From Spirosoma rigui (GTDB lineage Bacteria > Bacteroidota > Bacteroidia > Cytophagales > Spirosomataceae), in NCBI RefSeq assembly GCF_002067135.1, contig NZ_CP020105.1:2914001-2978000 (forward strand): DNA of 64,000 bases. The letters run 5' to 3'. Positions 60,289 to 64,000 of the stretch are shown here, one piece after another. The first letter of the stretch is position 1; every line of letters begins with the position of its first letter. The position numbers and the translations under genes are program-made. The notes beneath the pieces are model-generated. The model did no database searches. It was not told where the DNA came from and saw nothing but the letters and a program-made list of their open reading frames with translations.

Positions 60289-63200
60289 ATGTTCAACACA
60301 TTCATAAAAAGGCCGTTACTGTCGACCGTCATTTCTGTACTGATCGTTTTGCTGGGGGTACTGGCCCTGACCGGTTTGCCCGTCACGCAGTTTCCCGATA
60401 TTGTGCCGCCCTCCGTTACGGTAACGACCCGTTATACCGGTGCCAGCGCCGATGTCTGCGTAAAAGCGGTAGCAACACCGCTCGAGCGGGCGATCAACGG
60501 GGTGCCCGATATGACCTACATGACGTCCATCTCGGGTAACGACGGAACGACGCTCATCACGATCTTCTTTAAGGTTGGTACTGACCCTGACCTGGCGGCT
60601 GTAAACGTGCAGAATCGCGTTACGACCGTGTTGGACGAGCTTCCCGAGGAGGTTATTAAAGCCGGTGTCGTGACCGAGAAAGAGGTGAACAGTATGCTAC
60701 TTTACCTCAATATCATCAGCGATGACCCGACGGTCGACGAAAAGTTCATCTATAACTTCGCCGATATCAATGTCCTGGCCGAGCTGAAGCGTATCGACGG
60801 GGTAGGCTTTGCGGCCATTATGGGTAACCGCGACTACTCGATGCGGGTGTGGCTTAAACCCGACCGCATGACGGTATACGAAGTTTCGGCCGATGATGTA
60901 ATCGGAGCCATTCGCAAGCAGAACGTCGAAGCCGCACCGGGTAAAGCCGGGGAGAGCGCCGACCGCGACCCGCAGACTCTCCAGTACGTATTGCGCTACA
61001 CGGGTAAGTTCTTTGACCCGAAACAATACGAAAACATAGTGCTCCGCGCCAATGCCGATGGCTCGCTGCTGCGGCTCAAAGACGTAGCCGATGTTGAATT
61101 TGGATCGGTGGATTACGGCGTACTCTCCAAAACCGACGGTCGTCCCTCGGCGGCCATCATGCTCAAGCAGCGTCCGGGTTCCAATGCCAGTGAGGTCATT
61201 GCTAACGTGAAAACCCGCATGGCGGAGCTGAAAGAAAGTGCGTTCCCGCCAGGTATGACTTACAACTACGCCTACGACGTATCCCGGTTCCTGGACGCGT
61301 CGATTCACGAGGTAGTCCGCACCCTGATTGAAGCGTTCGTGCTGGTGTTTATTATCGTGTTCCTGTTCCTGCAGGACTGGCGGTCGACGCTCATTTGCGC
61401 GCTGGCCGTACCGGTGGCGCTGGTTGGTACGTTCGCGTTCATGAGCATGATCGGGTTCTCGATCAACCTGCTCACGCTCTTTGCGCTGGTGCTGGCCATT
61501 GGTATTGTAGTCGACAACGCCATTGTGGTGGTGGAGGCCGTCCACGCCAAGATGGAAGAAACACACCTGTCGCCCAGAGCCGCTACGTTTGCCGCCATGG
61601 GTGATATTGCCGGCGCTATTGTAGCCATCACGCTTGTTATGTCGGCGGTGTTCATACCCGTAGCGTTCATGTCGGGGCCGGTCGGGATTTTCTACCGGCA
61701 GTTCTCGCTGACGCTGGCGATCTCCATCGTTATTTCGGGGGTCAACGCCCTGACCCTAACGCCTGCGCTCTGCGCCATTCTGCTGAAGCCAATGCACGGT
61801 GAGCAGTCGGGTGTGCTGGGTCGGTTCTTCGCCAAATTCAACCGGGGCTACGAGTCGCTGTCGGCGAAGTACCAAAGCCTGCTGCGCCGGATTCTGAGCC
61901 GCGGGGCCATTACGTGGGGGCTGCTGCTGCTGTTTATTCTGGGCACCTGGGGGATCAGTACCATCCTGCCGGGCGGGTTCATTCCTACCGAAGACCAGGG
62001 TATGATCTACGTGAACGTAACGACACCGGTAGGCGCAACGGTAAGCCGGACGGAGAAAGTGCTTGACGCGGTTGAAGCCGTTGCCTCGAAGATGGAATCG
62101 GTCGAGAACGTATCGACGCTGGCCGGCTTCAGCCTGCTGACCGACGGGGCTGGTTCGTCTTACGGGATGGGGATGATCAACCTCAAACACTGGGACGACC
62201 GCAAGGAAACCATGCAGGACGTAATTGCCGCGCTGGAAGAAAAAACCAAACACATCACCGATGCCAGTATTCAGTTCTTTCCACCCCCAACGGTACCGGG
62301 TTTCGGTAACTCCAGCGGTTTTGAAATCCGGATGCTGGATAAGGGCCGTAGTGGCGACCTGAACAAAACGGCCGCGGCCGCGGCTACCTTCATTGCCGCG
62401 CTGAAGAAACGCCCTGAGATCAGTGATGCGTTTACCAGTTTCGACCCCAGCTTCCCGCAGTACCTGCTGCACATTGATCACGAGAAAGCCGCCCAAAAAG
62501 GCGTCTCCACCGATAACGCCATGAGTACGCTCCAGACACTGATGGGAAGCTACTACGCGTCGAATTTCATCCGGTTCGGTCAGATGTACAAAGTCATGGT
62601 GCAGGCCGCCCCCGGCTACCGGACCAAGCCCGAAGATGTGCTGAACATGCGTGTCAAAAACGACCAGGGCGAGATGGTTCCCTATTCCAACTTCGTTCGG
62701 CTCGAACGGGTATACGGGCCGGAGCAGCTAACCCGCTATAACATGTACACCTCGGCCATGATCAACGGCGACGCGGCCCCCGGCTACAGTAGTGGCGATG
62801 CCATCCGGGCCATTCAGGAGGTAGCCAGAGAACAGCTGCCCAAAGGATTCGGCTACGAATGGTCGGGGATGTCGCGCGAGGAAGTGCTGTCCGGTGACCA
62901 GGCGCTGTATATTTTCGCCATCTGTCTGGTATTCGTATACCTGCTGCTGGTGGCTCAGTATGAAAGTATCTTCCTGCCCGTGCCGGTACTGCTGTCTTTA
63001 CCCACGGGGGTGTTCGGGTCGTTCCTGTTCCTGCAGGTGTTGGGTCTCCAGAACAATATCTACGCGCAGGTAGCGCTGGTCATGCTCATTGGCTTGCTGG
63101 GTAAAAACGCCATCCTGATTGTTGAATTCGCCAACCAGCGCCAAAAAGAAGGGCTGCCCATTGTGGAGGCTGCGCTGGAAGGAGCCGTTTCCCGCCTGCG

Positions 63201-63513
63201 ACCTATTCTGATGACGTCGTTCGCATTCATTGCGGGGCTTATCCCGCTCTGTATTGCATCGGGGGCGGGTGCCATGGGGAACCGCTCCATCGGTACGGCC
63301 GCTGCCGGGGGTATGTTCACCGGTACGGTGTTCGGTCTGCTGCTGGTACCGGGTCTCTACGTCATCTTCGCCAAACTGGGCGAGCGCTACGGCAGCAAAA
63401 AACGCCCGACCGACGACGAACAGTCCCAAGAGCATCAGCCGCCTAAATCTCCCACCAATTCGAGTCTAGTAGCCACCCAACCCCACGTCAATGGTACCGT
63501 CGTTCCCTCATAA
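60289..63513 (+). CDS. RND (HAE1-type) efflux pump, inner-membrane permease
   Basis: AcrB-like proton-driven drug exporter of 1074 residues. Layout: TM1 (IKRPLLSTVISVLIVLLGVLAL), docking and porter domains with VTTRYTGASADVCVKAV, TM2-6 including GIVVDNAIVVVEAVHAKMEE, second porter half, TM7-12 with GLLGKNAILIVEF (Lys939). In TM4 the pair that is Asp407-Asp408 in AcrB is here Asp409-Asn410, so the second acid is replaced by Asn. The frame starts at 60214 but ATG 60289 fits (MFNTFIKRPLLSTV). Located between the adaptor and an outer-membrane channel gene. The substrate class cannot be told from sequence. Confidence 0.92.
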   Translation: MFNTFIKRPLLSTVISVLIVLLGVLALTGLPVTQFPDIVPPSVTVTTRYTGASADVCVKAVATPLERAINGVPDMTYMTSISGNDGTTLITIFFKVGTDPDLAAVNVQNRVTTVLDELPEEVIKAGVVTEKEVNSMLLYLNIISDDPTVDEKFIYNFADINVLAELKRIDGVGFAAIMGNRDYSMRVWLKPDRMTVYEVSADDVIGAIRKQNVEAAPGKAGESADRDPQTLQYVLRYTGKFFDPKQYENIVLRANADGSLLRLKDVADVEFGSVDYGVLSKTDGRPSAAIMLKQRPGSNASEVIANVKTRMAELKESAFPPGMTYNYAYDVSRFLDASIHEVVRTLIEAFVLVFIIVFLFLQDWRSTLICALAVPVALVGTFAFMSMIGFSINLLTLFALVLAIGIVVDNAIVVVEAVHAKMEETHLSPRAATFAAMGDIAGAIVAITLVMSAVFIPVAFMSGPVGIFYRQFSLTLAISIVISGVNALTLTPALCAILLKPMHGEQSGVLGRFFAKFNRGYESLSAKYQSLLRRILSRGAITWGLLLLFILGTWGISTILPGGFIPTEDQGMIYVNVTTPVGATVSRTEKVLDAVEAVASKMESVENVSTLAGFSLLTDGAGSSYGMGMINLKHWDDRKETMQDVIAALEEKTKHITDASIQFFPPPTVPGFGNSSGFEIRMLDKGRSGDLNKTAAAAATFIAALKKRPEISDAFTSFDPSFPQYLLHIDHEKAAQKGVSTDNAMSTLQTLMGSYYASNFIRFGQMYKVMVQAAPGYRTKPEDVLNMRVKNDQGEMVPYSNFVRLERVYGPEQLTRYNMYTSAMINGDAAPGYSSGDAIRAIQEVAREQLPKGFGYEWSGMSREEVLSGDQALYIFAICLVFVYLLLVAQYESIFLPVPVLLSLPTGVFGSFLFLQVLGLQNNIYAQVALVMLIGLLGKNAILIVEFANQRQKEGLPIVEAALEGAVSRLRPILMTSFAFIAGLIPLCIASGAGAMGNRSIGTAAAGGMFTGTVFGLLLVPGLYVIFAKLGERYGSKKRPTDDEQSQEHQPPKSPTNSSLVATQPHVNGTVVPS

Positions 63514-64000
63514 ATCCGTTCTAAATCTTCTCTGCTTTCTCATCGCCGGACTGCTGATGAGCAGCTGCCAGATGCCCCGAACGGTTCTCCAGCCCAACGC
63601 CCGGCCCATCCCCGCTACCTTTGCCGGTAATGCCGACTCGGCGGGGATTGCGTCCCGGAACTGGCGTTCGTTCTTCGGTGACCCGAACCTGATTCAACTC
63701 ATCGACACGGCTCTGGCCGGTAACCTGGACTTGCGCATCGCCACCCAGCGGATTGAGCAGGCCCGGGCTGCCTATGCCTACAACCGGGGGTTCCTGGCCC
63801 CGCAGATCAACGCCGTGGTATCGGCCGGGGTGGACCGCTACGGCCGCAACACGCTCAACGGCGTTGGTAATTTCGATACCAACCTGTCGGATAATATCCG
63901 GGGTAATCTGGTTATTCCCAACCCCACCCCCGATTACTTCATCGGAGCCCGCAGCACCTGGGAGGTCGATATCTGGGGCAAGCTCCGCAACCGGCGCAAA
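63491..64000 (+). CDS. TolC-family outer membrane efflux lipoprotein (partial, runs off right edge)
   Basis: Begins at ATG 63491, overlapping the pump stop by 23 bp, so translation is probably coupled. A lipobox LLMSSC lies near residue 22. Later text NWRSFFGDPNLIQLIDTALAGNLDLRIATQRIEQARAAYAYNRGFLAPQINAVVSAG (in parts from about 60 to 115) is the classic start of the NodT/OprM-type TolC group. About 170 residues are visible. It completes the three-part efflux pump. Confidence 0.9.
   Translation, partial: MVPSFPHKSVLNLLCFLIAGLLMSSCQMPRTVLQPNARPIPATFAGNADSAGIASRNWRSFFGDPNLIQLIDTALAGNLDLRIATQRIEQARAAYAYNRGFLAPQINAVVSAGVDRYGRNTLNGVGNFDTNLSDNIRGNLVIPNPTPDYFIGARSTWEVDIWGKLRNRRK

Overview
The window looks like chromosome of a Bacteroidota bacterium of the Cytophagales, most like Spirosoma and its relatives. 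This is inferred from gene content, not from a search. The signs are: Bacteroidota-type -7 promoter boxes (TAnnTTTG) ahead of many genes with few Shine-Dalgarno sequences; a type IX secretion cargo with a gliding-motility C-terminal domain; SprB-like and SdrD B-like surface proteins; DUF5686, DUF2807 and DUF4136 proteins; a suf operon with sufT; and a microbial rhodopsin beside a retinal-forming oxygenase. No tRNA, rRNA, CRISPR array, insertion sequence or prophage was seen.

Layout. 1-3.1 kb: 5' end of ileS and two exported hypotheticals. 3.1-8.1 kb (minus): eboF, eboE, eboD and a family-2 glycosyltransferase. 8.4-10.7 kb: an SDR, a small exported protein and an esterase. 10.8-12.8 kb (plus): blh, broken by a frameshift, then a proton-pump rhodopsin. 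12.8-16.8 kb: DinB-like protein, BASS transporter, Ppx/GppA, rpsU and a Xer recombinase. 16.8-21.2 kb: the other half of the ebo set (eboA, eboB, eboC), interrupted by an outer-membrane protein and a DUF4136 lipoprotein. 21.3-26.3 kb (minus): sufC-sufD-sufS-sufE-sufT and a bacilliredoxin, without sufB. 26.6-35.7 kb (minus): one 3026-residue repeat adhesin. 36.3-39.2 kb: an arginine deiminase-family enzyme and CtlX. 39.3-47.1 kb: a MarR regulator, NmrA-like and SDR oxidoreductases, a DUF2807 protein, an SprB-repeat T9SS cargo and a beta-barrel. 47.2-56.3 kb: pyrR, DUF5686 protein, fdhD, a divergent lipid kinase/App1 phosphatase pair, DUF389 protein and ClC transporter. 56.5-64 kb: HMA-like protein, TPR-like protein and an RND efflux operon running off the right edge.

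How it fits together. All six ebo functions are present but in two blocks about 10 kb apart on opposite strands, with the rhodopsin locus between them. The ebo cluster is known from scytonemin-producing cyanobacteria, where it is linked to precursor export, and occurs in many bacteria that make no scytonemin; its product here is unknown. The rhodopsin has the DTE proton-pump residues, a green-type tuning residue and the small glycine that opens the carotenoid-antenna window in xanthorhodopsin-type pumps, so it may use an antenna. Its retinal supply is in doubt because blh needs one extra base to be read through. Many gene ends carry unusually long, near-perfect hairpins, and an 11-bp-phased TTCTAA direct repeat recurs upstream of the RND operon, the HMA-like gene and the DUF4136 lipoprotein.
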